A stretch of DNA of 64,000 nucleotides from Hydractinia symbiolongicarpus (taxonomy: Eukaryota; Cnidaria; Hydrozoa; Anthoathecata; Hydractiniidae): contig NC_079888.1 of NCBI RefSeq assembly GCF_029227915.1, positions 24,036,001 through 24,100,000 of the forward strand, written 5' to 3'. The position numbers and the translations under genes are program-made. Shown here one piece after another: positions 11,499-24,100 of the stretch; the first letter of the stretch is position 1; the number at the start of each line of letters is the position of its first letter. Below the pieces are notes generated by a model that had not been told where the DNA came from, searched no databases, and saw only the letters and a program-made list of their open reading frames with translations.

Positions 11499-13988
11499 CA
11501 GGGTACTTTCTTTGTATACATCCGACTATACGGGCCAAGCCCGGGATTTACGGGAAATCGCGGGTTTTCGTTTTCCGGCATTTAAACCTCTTTCATTAAG
11601 CGTCTCATCAAAAATGAAAACACTTTTGAAAACTACAAGTCTCATGCGTTTTAGTGGTGAAAAAAAAATTTAAAAAATCGTTCGGGAAATGAGTTTACTC
11701 CATGGGTACTTTCTTTGTATACATCCGACTATACGGGCCAAGCCCCGCATTTACGGGAAAACGCGGGATTTCGTTTGCCGGCAATTAAACTGCTTTTATT
11801 CAGCGTCTCATCAAAAATAAAAACATTTTTGAAAACTACAAGTCTCATGCGTTTTAGTGGTGAAAAAAAAAATTAAAAAATCGTTCGGGAAGTGAGATTA
11901 CTCCCTGGGTACTTTCTTTGTATACATTCGACTATACGGGCCAAGCCCGGGATTTACGGGAAATCGCGGGTTTTCGTTTCCGGCGATTAAACTTCTTTTA
12001 TTCAGCGTCTCATCAAAAATGAAAACATTTTAAAAACTACAAGTCTTTTGCGTTTTAGTGGTGAGAAAATAATTTAAAAAATCGTTCTGGAAATGAGTTT
12101 ACCCACAGGGTACTTTCTTTGTATACATCCGACTATACGGGCCAAGCCCGGGATTTACGGGAAATCGCGGGTTTTCGTTTTCCGGCGTTTAAACCTCTTT
12201 CATTAAGCGTGTCATCAAAAATGAAAACACTTTTGAAAACTACAAGTCTCATGCGTTTTAGTGGTGAAAAAAAAATTTAAAAAATCGTTCGGGAAATGAG
12301 TTTACTCCATGGGTACTTTCTTTGTATACATTCGACTATACGGGCCAAGCCCCGAATTTACGGGAAAACGCGGGATTTCGTTTGCCGGCAATTAAACTGC
12401 TTTTATTCAGCGTCTCATCAAAAATAAAAACATTTTTGAAAACTACAAGTCTCATGCGTTTTAGTGGTGAAAAAAAAAATTAAAAAATCGTTCGGGAAGT
12501 GAGATTACTCCCTGGGTACTTTCTTTGTATACATTCGACTATACGGGCCAAGCCCCGGATTTACGGGAAAACACGGGATTTCGTTTGCCGGCGATTAAAC
12601 CTCTTTCATTAAGCGTCTCATCAAAAATGAAAACATTTTTGACAACTACAAGTCTCATGCGTTTTAGTGGTGAAAAAATAATTTAAAAAATCGTTCGGGA
12701 AATGAGTTTACTCCCTGGGTACTTTCTTTGTATACTTTTGACAATACGGGCCGAGTCCGGGATTTACGGGAAATCGCGGATTTTCGTTTGCCGGCGATTA
12801 AACTTCCTTTATTCAACGTCCCATCAAATATGAAAATATTTTTGAAAACTACAAGTCTCATGCGTTTAGTGGTAAAACAATAATATAAAAAATCGTTCGG
12901 GAAATGAGTTTACTCCCTGGGTACTTTCTTTGTATACTTTTGACTATACGGGCCAAGCCCGGGATTTACGGGAAATCGCGGGTTTTCGTTTCCGGCGATT
13001 AAACTTCTTTTATTCAGCGTCTCATCAAAAATGAAAACATTTTAAAAACTACAAGTCTTATGCGTTTTAGTGGTGAGAAAATAATTTAAAAAATCGTTCT
13101 GGAAATGAGTTTACTCCCTGGGTACTTTCTTTGTATACTTTTGGCTATACGGGCCGAGTCCGGCATTTAGGGAAATCGCAGGTTTTCGTTTGCCGGCGAT
13201 TAAACTGCTTTTATTCAGCGTCTCATCAAAAATGAAAGCATTTTTGAAAACGACAAGTCTCATGCGTTTTAGTGGTGAAAAAGTAATTTAAAAAATCGTT
13301 CGGGAAATGAGTTTACTCCCTGGGTACTTTCTTTGTATACATTCGACTATACGGGCCGAGTCCAGGATTTACGGGAAATTGCAGGTTTTCGTTTGCCGGC
13401 GATTAAACTTCTTTTATTCAGCGTCTCATCAAAAATGAAAACATTTTTAAAAACTACAAGTCTCATGCGTTTTAGTGGTGAAAAAGTAATTTAAAAAATC
13501 GTTCGGGGAATGAGTTTACTCCCTGGGTAATTTCTTTGTATACTTTTGACTATACGGGCCAAGCCCGGGATTTACGGGAAATCGCGGGTTTTCGTTTGCC
13601 GGCGATTAAACTTCTTTTATTCAGCGTCCCATCAAAAATGAAAACATTTTTAAAAACTACAAGTCTTATGCGTTTTAGTGGTGAGAAAATAATTTAAAAA
13701 ATCGTTCTGGAAATGAGTTTACTCCCTGGGTACTTTCTTTGTATACATTTGGCTATACGGGCCGAGTCCGGCATTTAGGGAAATCGCAGGTTTTCGTTTG
13801 CCGGCGATTAAACTGCTTTTATTCAGCGTCTCATCAAAAATGAAAACATTTTTGAAAACTACAAGTCTCATGCGTTTTAGTGGTGAAAAAGTAATTTAAA
13901 AAATCGTTCGGGAAATGAGTTTACTCCCTGGGTACTTTCTTTGTATACATTCGACTATACGGGCCGAGTCCAGGATTTACGGGAAATT
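11499..13988 (+). repeat. Mixed forward monomers with 3-monomer (607-bp) repeats
   Basis: This gene-free stretch holds about 12 monomers of several types. A CCATGGGTAC monomer occurs at about 11,700 and again at 12,307, a 607-bp spacing of three monomers. A TTGGCTATACGGG monomer with GGCATTTAGGG occurs near 13,141 and 13,749, again three monomers apart. Several monomers here carry ATTCGACTATACGGGCC instead of TTTTGACTATACGGGCC. The right end is the left edge of the 16.4-kb segmental duplication. Confidence 0.85.
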
Positions 13989-16579
13989 GCAGGTTTTCGT
14001 TTGCCGGCGATTAAACTTCTTTTATTCAGCGTCTCATCAAAAATGAAAACATTTTTAAAAACTACAAGTCTCATGCGTTTTAGTGGTGAAAAAGTAATTT
14101 AAAAAATCGTTCGGGGAATGAGTTTACTCCCTGGGTACTTTCTTTGTATACTTTTGACTATACGGGCCAAGCCCGGGATTTACGGGAAATCGCGGGTTTT
14201 CGTTTGCCGGCGATTAAACTTCTTTTATTCAGCGTCCCATCAAAAATGAAAACATTTTTGAAAACTACAAGTCTCATACGTTTTAGTGGTGAAAAAATAA
14301 TTTAAAAATCGTTCGGGAAATGAGTTTACTCCCTGGGTACTTTCTTTGTATACTTTTGACTATACGGGCCGAGTCCGGGATTCACGGGAAATCGCGGATT
14401 TTCGTTTGCCGGCGATTAAACTTCTTTTCTTCAGCGTCCCATCAAATATGAAAATATTTTTGAAAACTACAAGTCTCTTGCGTTTAGTGGTAAAAAAATA
14501 ATATAAAAAATTGTTCGGGAAATGAGTTTACTCCCTGGGTACTTTCTTTGTATACTTTTGACTATACGGGCCAAGCAAGGGATTTACGGGAATCGCGGAT
14601 TTTCGTTTGCCGGCGATTAAACTTCTTTTATTCAGCGTTCCATCAAATATGAAAATATTTTTGAAAACTACAAGTCTCATGCGTTTAGTGGTAAAAAAAT
14701 AATATAAAAAATCGTTCGGGAAATGAGTTTACTCCCTGGGTACTTTCTTTGTATACTTTTGACTATACGGGCCGAGTCCGGGATTCACGGGAAATCGCGG
14801 ATTTTCGTTTGCCGGCGATTAAACTTCTTTTCTTCAGCGTCCCATCAAATATGAAAATATTTTTGAAAACTACAAGCCTCATGCGTTTAGTGGTAAAAAA
14901 ATAATATAAAAAATCGTTCGGGAAATGAGTTTACTCCCTGGGTACTTTCTTTGTATACTTTTGACTATACGGGCCAAGCAAGGGATTTACGGGAAATCGC
15001 GGGTTTTCGTTTGCCGGCGATTAAACTTCTTTTATTCAGCGTCTCATCAAAAATGAAAACATTTTTAAAAACTACAAGTCTTATGCGTTTTAGTGGTGAA
15101 AAAATAATTTAAAAAATCGTTCTGAAAATGAGTTTACTCACAAGGTACTTTCTTTGTATACATTCGACTATACGGGCCAAGCCCCGGATTTACGGGAAAT
15201 CGCGGGTTTTCGTTTTCCGGCGATTAAACCTATTTCATTAAGCGTCTCATCAAAAATGAAAACATTTTTGAAAACTACAAGTCTCATGCGTTTTAGTGGT
15301 GAAAAAATAATTTAAAAAATCGTTCGGGAAATGAGTTTACTCCCTGGGTACTTTCTTTGTATACTTTTGACTATACGGGCCGAGTGCGGGATTTACGGGA
15401 AATCGCGGATTTTCGTTTGCCGGCGATTAAACTTCTTTTATTCAGCGTTCCATCAAATATGAAAATATTTTTGAAAACTACAAGTCTCATGCGTTTAGTG
15501 GTAAAAAAATAATATAAAAAATCGTTCGGGAAATGAGTTTACTCCCTGGGTACTTTCTTTGTATACTTTTGACTATACGGGCCAAGCCCGGGATTTACGG
15601 GAAATCGCGGGTTTTCGTTTCCGGCGATTAAACTTCTTTTATTCAGCGTCTCATCAAAAATGAAAATATTTTTAAAAACTACAAGTCTTATGCGTTTTAG
15701 TGGTGAGAAAATAATTTAAAAAATCGTTCTGGAAATGAGTTTACTCCCTGGGTACTTTCTTTGTATACTTTTGGCTATACGGGCCGAGTCCGGCATTTAG
15801 GGAAATCGCAGGTTTTCGTTTGCGGCGATTAAACTGCTTTTTCTCAGCGTCTCATCAAAAATGAAAACATTTTTGAAAACTACAAGTCTCATGCGTTTTA
15901 GTGGTGAAAAAGTAATTTAAAAAATCGTTCGGGAAATGAGTTTACTCCCTGGGTACTTTCTTTGTATACTTTTGACTATACGGGCCAAGCCCGGGATTTA
16001 CGGGAAATCGCGGGTTTTCGTTTGCCGGCGATTAAACCTATTTCATTAAGCGTCTCATCAAAAATGAAAACATTTTTGAAAACTACAAGTCTCATGCGTT
16101 TTAGTGGTGAAAAAAAATTTAAAAAATCGTTCGGGAAATGAGTTTACTCCCTGGGTACTTTCTTTGTATACATTCGACTATACGGGCCAAGCCCCGGATT
16201 TACGGGAAAACGCGGGATTTCGTTTGCCGGCGATTAAACTGCTTTTATTCAGCGTCCCATCAAAAATGAAAACATTTTTGAAAACTACAAGTCTCATGCG
16301 TTTTAGTGGTGAAAATGTAATTTAAAAAATCGTTCGGGAAATGAGTTTACTCCCTGGGTACTTTCTTTGTATACTTTTGACTATACGGGCCAAGCCCCGG
16401 ATTTACGGGCAAACGCGGGATTTCGTTTGCCGGCGATTAAACTGCTTTTATTCAGCGTCTCATCAAAAATGAAAACATTTTTGAAAACTACAAGTCTCAT
16501 GCGTTTTGGTGATGAAAAAAAAAAATTAAAAAATTGTTCGGGAAATGAGATTACTCCCTGGGTACTTTTCTTTGTATAC

Positions 16580-16595
16580 ATTCGACTTTCCAGAA
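16580..16595. other. Inversion junction 1 (forward to reverse)
   Basis: Forward sequence ends ACATTCGACT and reverse sequence begins TTTCCAGAACG at about 16,587. In the monomer the forward arm stops near position 55 and the reverse arm starts near position 14, so about 41 bp of the monomer would form the loop of a fold-back palindrome. Only about 1 nt (T) is shared at the breakpoint. No foreign sequence lies at the joint. Confidence 0.93.
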
Positions 16596-16734
16596 CGATT
16601 TTTTAAATTACTTTTTCACCACTAAAACGCATGAGACTTGTAGTTTTCAAAAATGTTTTCATTTTTGATGAGACGCTGATTAAAAGCAGTTTAATCGCCG
16701 GCAAACGAAATCCCGCGTTTGCCCGTAAATCCGG

Positions 16735-18963
16735 GGCTTGGCCCGTATAGTCGAATGTATACAAAGAAAGTACCCAGGGAGTAAACTCATTTCCCGAACG
16801 ATTTTTTAAATTTTTTTTTCACAACTAAAACGCATGAGACTTGTAGTTTTCAAAAATGTTTTCATTTTTGATGAGACGCTGAATAAAGGAAGTTTATTCG
16901 CCGGCAAACGAAACCCGCGATTTCCCGTAAATCCCGAGCTTGGCCCGTATAGTCAAAGGTATACAAAGAAAGTACCCAAGGAGTAAACTTATTTCCCGAA
17001 CGATTTTTTAAATTACTTTTTCACCACTAAAACGCATGAGACTTGCAGTTTTTAAAAATGTTTTCATTTTTGATAAGACGCTGAATAAAAGCAGTTTAAT
17101 CGCCGGCAAACGAAATCCCGCGATTTCCCGTAAATCCCGGACTCGGCCCGTATAGTCAAAAGTATACAAAGAAAGTATCCAGGGAGTAAACTCATTTCCC
17201 GAACGATTTTTTAAATTATTTTTTCACCACTAAAACGCATGAGACTTGTAGTTTTCAAAAATGTTTTCATTTTTGATGAGACGCTGAATAAAAGAAGTTT
17301 ATTCGCCGGCAAACGAAAACCCGCGATTTCTCGTAAATCCCGGGCTTGGCCCGTATAGTCAAAAGTATACAAAGAAAGTACCCAGGGAGTAAACTCATTT
17401 CCCGAACGATTTTTTAAATTGCTTTTTCACCACTAAAACGCATGAGACTTGTAGTTCTTAAAAATGTTTTCATTTTTGATGAGACGCTGAATAAAAGAAG
17501 TTTAATCGCCGGCAAACGAAAACCTGCGATTTCCCGTAAATCCTGGACTCGGCCCGTATAGTCAAAAGTATACAAAGAAAGTACCCAGGGAGTAAACTCA
17601 TTTCCCAAACGATTTTTTAAATTATTATTTCACCACTAAAACGCATGAGACTTGTAATTTTCAAGAATGTTTTCATTTTTGATGAGACGCTGAATAAAAG
17701 CAGTTTAATCGCCGGCAAAAAAAACCCCGCAATTTCCCGTAAATCCCGGGCTTGGCACGTATAGTCGAATGTATACAAAGAAAGTACCCTGTGAGTAAAC
17801 TCATTTCCAGAACGATTTTTTAAATTATTTTGTCACCACTAAAACGCATAAGACTTGTAGTTTTTAAAAATGTTTTCATTTTTGATGAGACGCTGAATAA
17901 AAGAAGTTTAATCGCCGGCAAACGAAAACCCGCGATTTCCCGTAAATCCCGGGCTTGGCACGTATAGTCGAATGTATACAAAGAAAGTACCCTGTGAGTA
18001 AACTCATTTCCAGAACGATTTTTTAAATTATTTTGTCACCACTAAAACGCATAAGACTTGTAGTTTTTAAAAATGTTTTCATTTTTGATGAGACGCTGAA
18101 TAAAAGAAGTTTAATCGCCGGCAAACGAAAACCCGCGATTTACCGTAAATCCCAGCTTGGCCCGTATAGTCAAAAGTATACAAAGAAAGTACCCAGGGAG
18201 TAAACTCATTTCCCGAACGATTTTTTAAATTATTTTTGCACCACTAAAACGCATGAGACTTGTAGTTGTCAAAAATGTTTTCATTTTTGATGAGACGCTG
18301 AATAAAAGCAGTTTAATCGCCGGCAAACGAAAACCTGCGATTTCCCTAAATCCCGGACTCGGCCCGTATAGGCAAAGGCATACAAAGAAAGTACCCAGGG
18401 AGTAAACTCATTTCCAGAACGATTTTTTAAATTATTTTTTCACCACTAAAACGCATAAGACTTGTAGTTTATAAAAATGTTTTCATTTTTGATGAGACGC
18501 TGAATAAAAGAAGTTTAATCGCCGGCAAACGAAAACCCGCGATTTCCCGTAAATCCCGGGCTTGGCCCGTATGGTCAAAAGTGTACAAAGAAAGTACCCA
18601 GGGAGTAAACTCATTTCCCGAACGATTTTTTATATTATTTTTTCACCACTAAACGCATGAGACTTGTAGTTTTCAAAAATATTTTCATATTTGATGGGAC
18701 GCTGAATAAAAGAAGTTTAATCGCCGGCAAACGAACATCCGCGATTTCCCGTAAATCCCGGACTCGGCCCGTATAGTCAAAAGTATACAAAGAAAGTACC
18801 CAGGGGGTAAACTCATTTCCCGAACGATTTTTTAAATTATTTTTTCACCACTAAAACGCATGAGACTTGTAGTTTTCAAAAATGTTTTCATTTTTGATGA
18901 GACGCTTAATGAAAGAGGTTTAATCGCCGGCAAACGAAATCCCGCGTTTTCCCGTAAATCCGG
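16735..18963 (-). repeat. 11-monomer tandem duplication, first copy (2,229 bp)
   Basis: This segment is followed directly by a near-identical copy 2,229 bp later. Shared rare markers are CACAACTAAAACG (16,820 and 19,049), AAAGGAAGTTTATTCGCC, GACTTGCAGTTTTT, GTAGTTCTTAAAAATG and GTAGTTTATAAAAATG. The first copy has GCTTTTTCACC near 17,420 where the second has ACTTTTTCACC. The matching region of copy B, near 33.1-35.2 kb, has only one version, so the duplication arose in copy A or was lost from B. Confidence 0.85.
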
Positions 18964-21192
18964 GGCTTGGCACGTATAGTCGAATGTATACAAAGAAAGT
19001 ACCCAGGGAGTAAACTCATTTCCCGAACGATTTTTTAAATTTTTTTTTCACAACTAAAACGCATGAGACTTGTAGTTTTCAAAAATGTTTTCATTTTTGA
19101 TGAGACGCTGAATAAAGGAAGTTTATTCGCCGGCAAACGAAACCCGCGATTTCCCGTAAATCCCGAGCTTGGCCCGTATAGTCAAAGGTATACAAAGAAA
19201 GTACCCAAGGAGTAAACTTATTTCCCGAACGATTTTTTAAATTACTTTTTCACCACTAAAACGCATGAGACTTGCAGTTTTTAAAAATGTTTTCATTTTT
19301 GATAAGACGCTGAATAAAAGCAGTTTAATCGCCGGCAAACGAAATCCCGCGATTTCCCGTAAATCCCGGACTCGGCCCGTATAGTCAAAAGTATACAAAG
19401 AAAGTATCCAGGGAGTAAACTCATTTCCCGAACGATTTTTTAAATTATTTTTTCACCACTAAAACGCATGAGACTTGTAGTTTTCAAAAATGTTTTCATT
19501 TTTGATGAGACGCTGAATAAAAGAAGTTTATTCGCCGGCAAACGAAAACCCGCGATTTCTCGTAAATCCCGGGCTTGGCCCGTATAGTCAAAAGTATACA
19601 AAGAAAGTACCCAGGGAGTAAACTCATTTCCCGAACGATTTTTTAAATTACTTTTTCACCACTAAAACGCATGAGACTTGTAGTTCTTAAAAATGTTTTC
19701 ATTTTTGATGAGACGCTGAATAAAAGAAGTTTAATCGCCGGCAAACGAAAACCTGCGATTTCCCGTAAATCCTGGACTCGGCCCGTATAGTCAAAAGTAT
19801 ACAAAGAAAGTACCCAGGGAGTAAACTCATTTCCCAAACGATTTTTTAAATTATTATTTCACCACTAAAACGCATGAGACTTGTAATTTTCAAGAATGTT
19901 TTCATTTTTGATGAGACGCTGAATAAAAGCAGTTTAATCGCCGGCAAAAAAAAACCCGCAATTTCCCGTAAATCCCGGGCTTGGCACGTATAGTCGAATG
20001 TATACAAAGAAAGTACCCTGTGAGTAAACTCATTTCCAGAACGATTTTTTAAATTATTTTGTCACCACTAAAACGCATAAGACTTGTAGTTTTTAAAAAT
20101 GTTTTCATTTTTGATGAGACGCTGAATAAAAGAAGTTTAATCGCCGGCAAACGAAAACCCGCGATTTCCCGTAAATCCCGGGCTTGGCACGTATAGTCGA
20201 ATGTATACAAAGAAAGTACCCTGTGAGTAAACTCATTTCCAGAACGATTTTTTAAATTATTTTGTCACCACTAAAACGCATAAGACTTGTAGTTTTTAAA
20301 AATGTTTTCATTTTTGATGAGACGCTGAATAAAAGAAGTTTAATCGCCGGCAAACGAAAACCCGCGATTTACCGTAAATCCCAGCTTGGCCCGTATAGTC
20401 AAAAGTATACAAAGAAAGTACCCAGGGAGTAAACTCATTTCCCGAACGATTTTTTAAATTATTTTTGCACCACTAAAACGCATGAGACTTGTAGTTGTCA
20501 AAAATGTTTTCATTTTTGATGAGACGCTGAATAAAAGCAGTTTAATCGCCGGCAAACGAAAACCTGCGATTTCCCTAAATCCCGGACTCGGCCCGTATAG
20601 GCAAAGGCATACAAAGAAAGTACCCAGGGAGTAAACTCATTTCCAGAACGATTTTTTAAATTATTTTTTCACCACTAAAACGCATAAGACTTGTAGTTTA
20701 TAAAAATGTTTTCATTTTTGATGAGACGCTGAATAAAAGAAGTTTAATCGCCGGCAAACGAAAACCCGCGATTTCCCGTAAATCCCGGGCTTGGCCCGTA
20801 TGGTCAAAAGTGTACAAAGAAAGTACCCAGGGAGTAAACTCATTTCCCGAACGATTTTTTATATTATTTTCTTACCACTAAACGCATGAGACTTGTAGTT
20901 TTCAAAAATATTTTCATATTTGATGGGACGCTGAATAAAAGAAGTTTAATCGCCGGCAAACGAACATCCGCGATTTCCCGTAAATCCCGGACTCGGCCCG
21001 TATAGTCAAAAGTATACAAAGAAAGTACCCAGGGGGTAAACTCATTTCCCGAACGATTTTTTAAATTATTTTTTCACCACTAAAACGCATGAGACTTGTA
21101 GTTTTCAAAAATGTTTTCATTTTTGATGAGACGCTTAATGAAAGAGGTTTAATCGCCGGCAAACGAAATCCCGCGTTTTCCCGTAAATCCGG
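18964..21192 (-). repeat. 11-monomer tandem duplication, second copy (2,229 bp)
   Basis: This is the downstream partner of 16,735-18,963. It matches through the CAGGGGGTAAAC monomer (18,803 and 21,031) and the CTTAATGAAAGAGG monomer. The match ends at about 21,275, where CACCACT replaces CACAACT. Small differences such as TTTTCTTACCAC at about 20,868 against TTTTTTCACCAC at about 18,640 show that some changes came after the duplication. Confidence 0.85.
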
Positions 21193-24100
21193 GGCTTGGT
21201 CCGTATAGTCGAATGTATACAAAGAAAGTACCCAGGGAGTAAACTCATTTCCCGAACGATTTTTTAAATTTTTTTTTCACCACTAAAACGCATGAGACTT
21301 GTAGTTTTCAAAAATGTTTTCATTTTTGATGAAACGCTGAATAAAAGAAGTTTAATCGCCGGCAAACGAAAACCTGCGATTTCCCGTAAATCCTCGACTC
21401 GGCCCGTATAGTCAAAAGTATACAAAGAAAGTACCCAGGGAGTAAACTCATTTCCCAAACGATTTTTTAAATTATTATTTCACCACTAAAACGCATGAGA
21501 CTTGTAGTTTTCAAGAATGTTTTCATTTTTGATGAGACGCTGAATAAAAGCAGTTTAATCGCCGGCAAACGAAAACCCGCGATTTCCCGTAAATCCCGGG
21601 CTTGGCACGTATAGTCGAATGTATACAAAGAAAGTACCCTGTGAGTAAACTCATTTCCAGAACGATTTTTTAAATTATTTTTTCACCACTAAAACGCCTA
21701 AGACTTGTAGTTTTTAAAACTGTTTTCATTTTTGATAAGGCGCTGAATAAAAGAAGTTTAATCGCCGGCAAACGAAAACCCGCGATTTCCCGTAAATCCC
21801 GGCTTGGCCCGTATAGTCAAAAGTATACAAAGAAAGTACCCAGGGAGTAAACTCATTTCCCGAACGACTTTTTAAATTATTTTTTCACCACTAAATCGCA
21901 TGAGACTTGTATTTTTCGAAAATGTTTTCATTTTTGATGAGACGCTGAATAAAATCAGTTTAATCGCCGGCAAACGAAAACCTGCGATTTCCCTAAATCC
22001 CGGACTCGGCCCGTATAGGCAAAAGGCATACAAAGAAAGTACCCAGGGAGTAAACTCATTTCCAGAACGATTTTTTAAATTATTATTTCACCACTAAAAC
22101 GCATGAGACTTGTAGTTTTCAAGAATGTTTTCATTTTTGATGAGACGCTGAATAAAAGCAGTTTAATCGCCGGCAAACGAAAACCCGCGATTTCCCGTAA
22201 ATCCCGGGCTTGGCACGTATAGTCGAATGTATACAAAGAAAGTACCCTGTGAGTAAACTAATTTTCAGAACGATTTTTTAAATTATTTTTTCACCACTAA
22301 AACGCCTAAGACTTGTAGTTTTTAAAACTGTTTTCATTTTTGATAAGACGCTGAATAAAAGAAGTTTAATCGCCGGCAAACGAAAACCCGCGATTTCCCG
22401 TAAATCCCGGCTTGGCCCGTATAGTCAAAAGTATACAAAGAAAGTACCCAGGGAGTAAACTCATTTCCCGAACGACTTTTTAAATTATTTTTTCACCACT
22501 AAATCGCATGAGACTTGTATTTTTCGAAAATGTTTTCATTTTTGATGAGACGCTGAATAAAAGAAGTTTAATCGCCGGCAAACGAAAACCCGCGATTTCC
22601 CGTAAATCCCGGCTTGGCCCGTATAGTCAAAAGTATACAAAGAAAGTACCCAGGGAGAAAACTCATTTCCCGAACGACTTTTTAAATTATTTTTTCACCA
22701 CTAAATCGCACGAGACTTGTAGTTTTCAAAAATGTTTTCATTTTTAATGAGACGCTGAATAAAAGCAGTTTAATCGCCGGCAACCGAAAACCTGCGATTT
22801 CCCTAAATCCCGGACTCGGCCCGTATAGGCAAAGGCATACAAAGAAAGTACCCAGGGAGTAAACTCATTTCCAGAACGATTTTTTAAATTATTTTTTCAC
22901 CACTAAAACGCATAAGACTTGTAGTTTTTAAAAATGTTTTCATTTTTGATGAGACGCTGAATAAAAGAAGTTTAATCGCCGGCAAACGAAAACCCGCGAT
23001 TTCCCGTAAATCCCGGGCTTGGCCCGTGTAGTCAAAAGTATACAAAGAAAGTACCCAGGGAGTAAACTCATTTCCCGAACGATTTTTTATATTATTTTTT
23101 TACCACTAAACGCATGAGACTTGTAGTTTTCAAAAATATTTTCATATTTGATGGGACGCTGAATAAAAGAAGTTTAATCGCCGGCAAACGAAAATCCGCG
23201 ATTTCCCGTAAATCCCGGACTCGGCTCGTATAGTCAAAAGTATACAAAGAAAGTACCCAGGGAGTAAACTCATTTCCCGAACGATTTTTTAAATTATTTT
23301 TTCACCACTAAAACGCATGAGACTTGTAGTTTTCAAAAATGTTTTCATTTTTGATGAGACGCTTAATGAAAGAGGTTTAATCGCCGGCAAACGAAATCCC
23401 GCGTTTTCCCGTAAATCCGGGGCTTGGCCCGTATAGTCGAATGTATACAAAGAAAGTACCCAGGGAGTAATCTCATTTCCCGAACGATTTTTTAAATTTT
23501 TTTTTCACCACTATAACGCATGAGACTTGTAGTTTTCAAATATGTTTTCATTTTTGATGAGACGCTGAATAAAAGAAGTTTAATCGCCGGCAAACGAGAA
23601 CCTGCAATTTCCTGTAAATCCTGGACTCGGCCCATATAGTCAAAAGTATACAAAGAAAGTATCCAGGGAGTAAACTCATTTCCCAAACGATTTTTTAAAT
23701 TATTATTTCACCACTAAAACACATGAGACTTGTAGTTTTCAAGAATGTTTTCATTTTTGATGAGACGCTGAATAAAAGCAGTTTAATCGCCGGCAAACGA
23801 AAACCCGCGATTTCCCGTAAATCCCGGGCTTGGCACGTATAGTCGAATGTATACAAAGAAAGTACCCTGTGAGTAAACTCATTTCCAGAACGATTTTTTA
23901 AATTATTTTTTCACTACTAAAACGCATAAGACTTGTAGTTTTTAAAAATGTTTTCATTTTTGATGAGACGCTGAATAAAAGAAGTTTAATCGCCGGCAAA
24001 CGAAAACCCGCGATTTCCCGTAAATCCCGGCTTGGCCCGTATAGTCAAAAGTATACAAAGAAAGTACCCAGGGAGTAAACTCATTTCCCGAACGATTTTT

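Larger units (their letters stand above)
1..16587 (+). repeat. Satellite block I, ~203-bp monomers in forward orientation
   Basis: About 82 head-to-tail monomers fill this block with no unique sequence between them. Each monomer can be recognised by ordered landmarks: AATCGTTCGGGAAATGAG, GGGTACTTTCTTTGTATAC, GACTATACGGGCC, GGGATTTACGGGAAATCGCG, GTTTGCCGGCGATTAAAC, ATTCAGCGTCTCATC, ACTACAAGTCTCATGCG and TAGTGGTGAAAAA. Spacing between equivalent landmarks is 202-203 bp, with occasional 1-2 nt indels, mainly in A-runs and in the AGCCC/AGCC position. The window starts inside a monomer. From 1 to about 11,500 the monomers form a 5-monomer higher-order repeat within larger duplications. From 11,500 to 16,587 they are more mixed, with 2- and 3-monomer repeats. 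I see no gene here; short open frames are by-products of the repeat. Confidence 0.97.

Noticed and set aside
1-16587. CRISPR array
   Set aside because: The repeats are ~203 bp and contiguous, with no unique spacers and no cas genes.
16660-16690. Hammerhead ribozyme core in the reverse-complement monomer (TTGATGAGACGCTGAAT)
   Set aside because: It resembles CUGAUGA...GAAA, but the essential C3 is T, an extra T precedes GAA, and the base after GAA is T, not A. I could not find flanking stems I and III.
17414-17608. 64- to 82-codon frames on either strand throughout the array
   Set aside because: They are the same monomer read in different copies. Frames open on both strands of one repeat, odd starts and frequent frameshifted copies argue against a gene.
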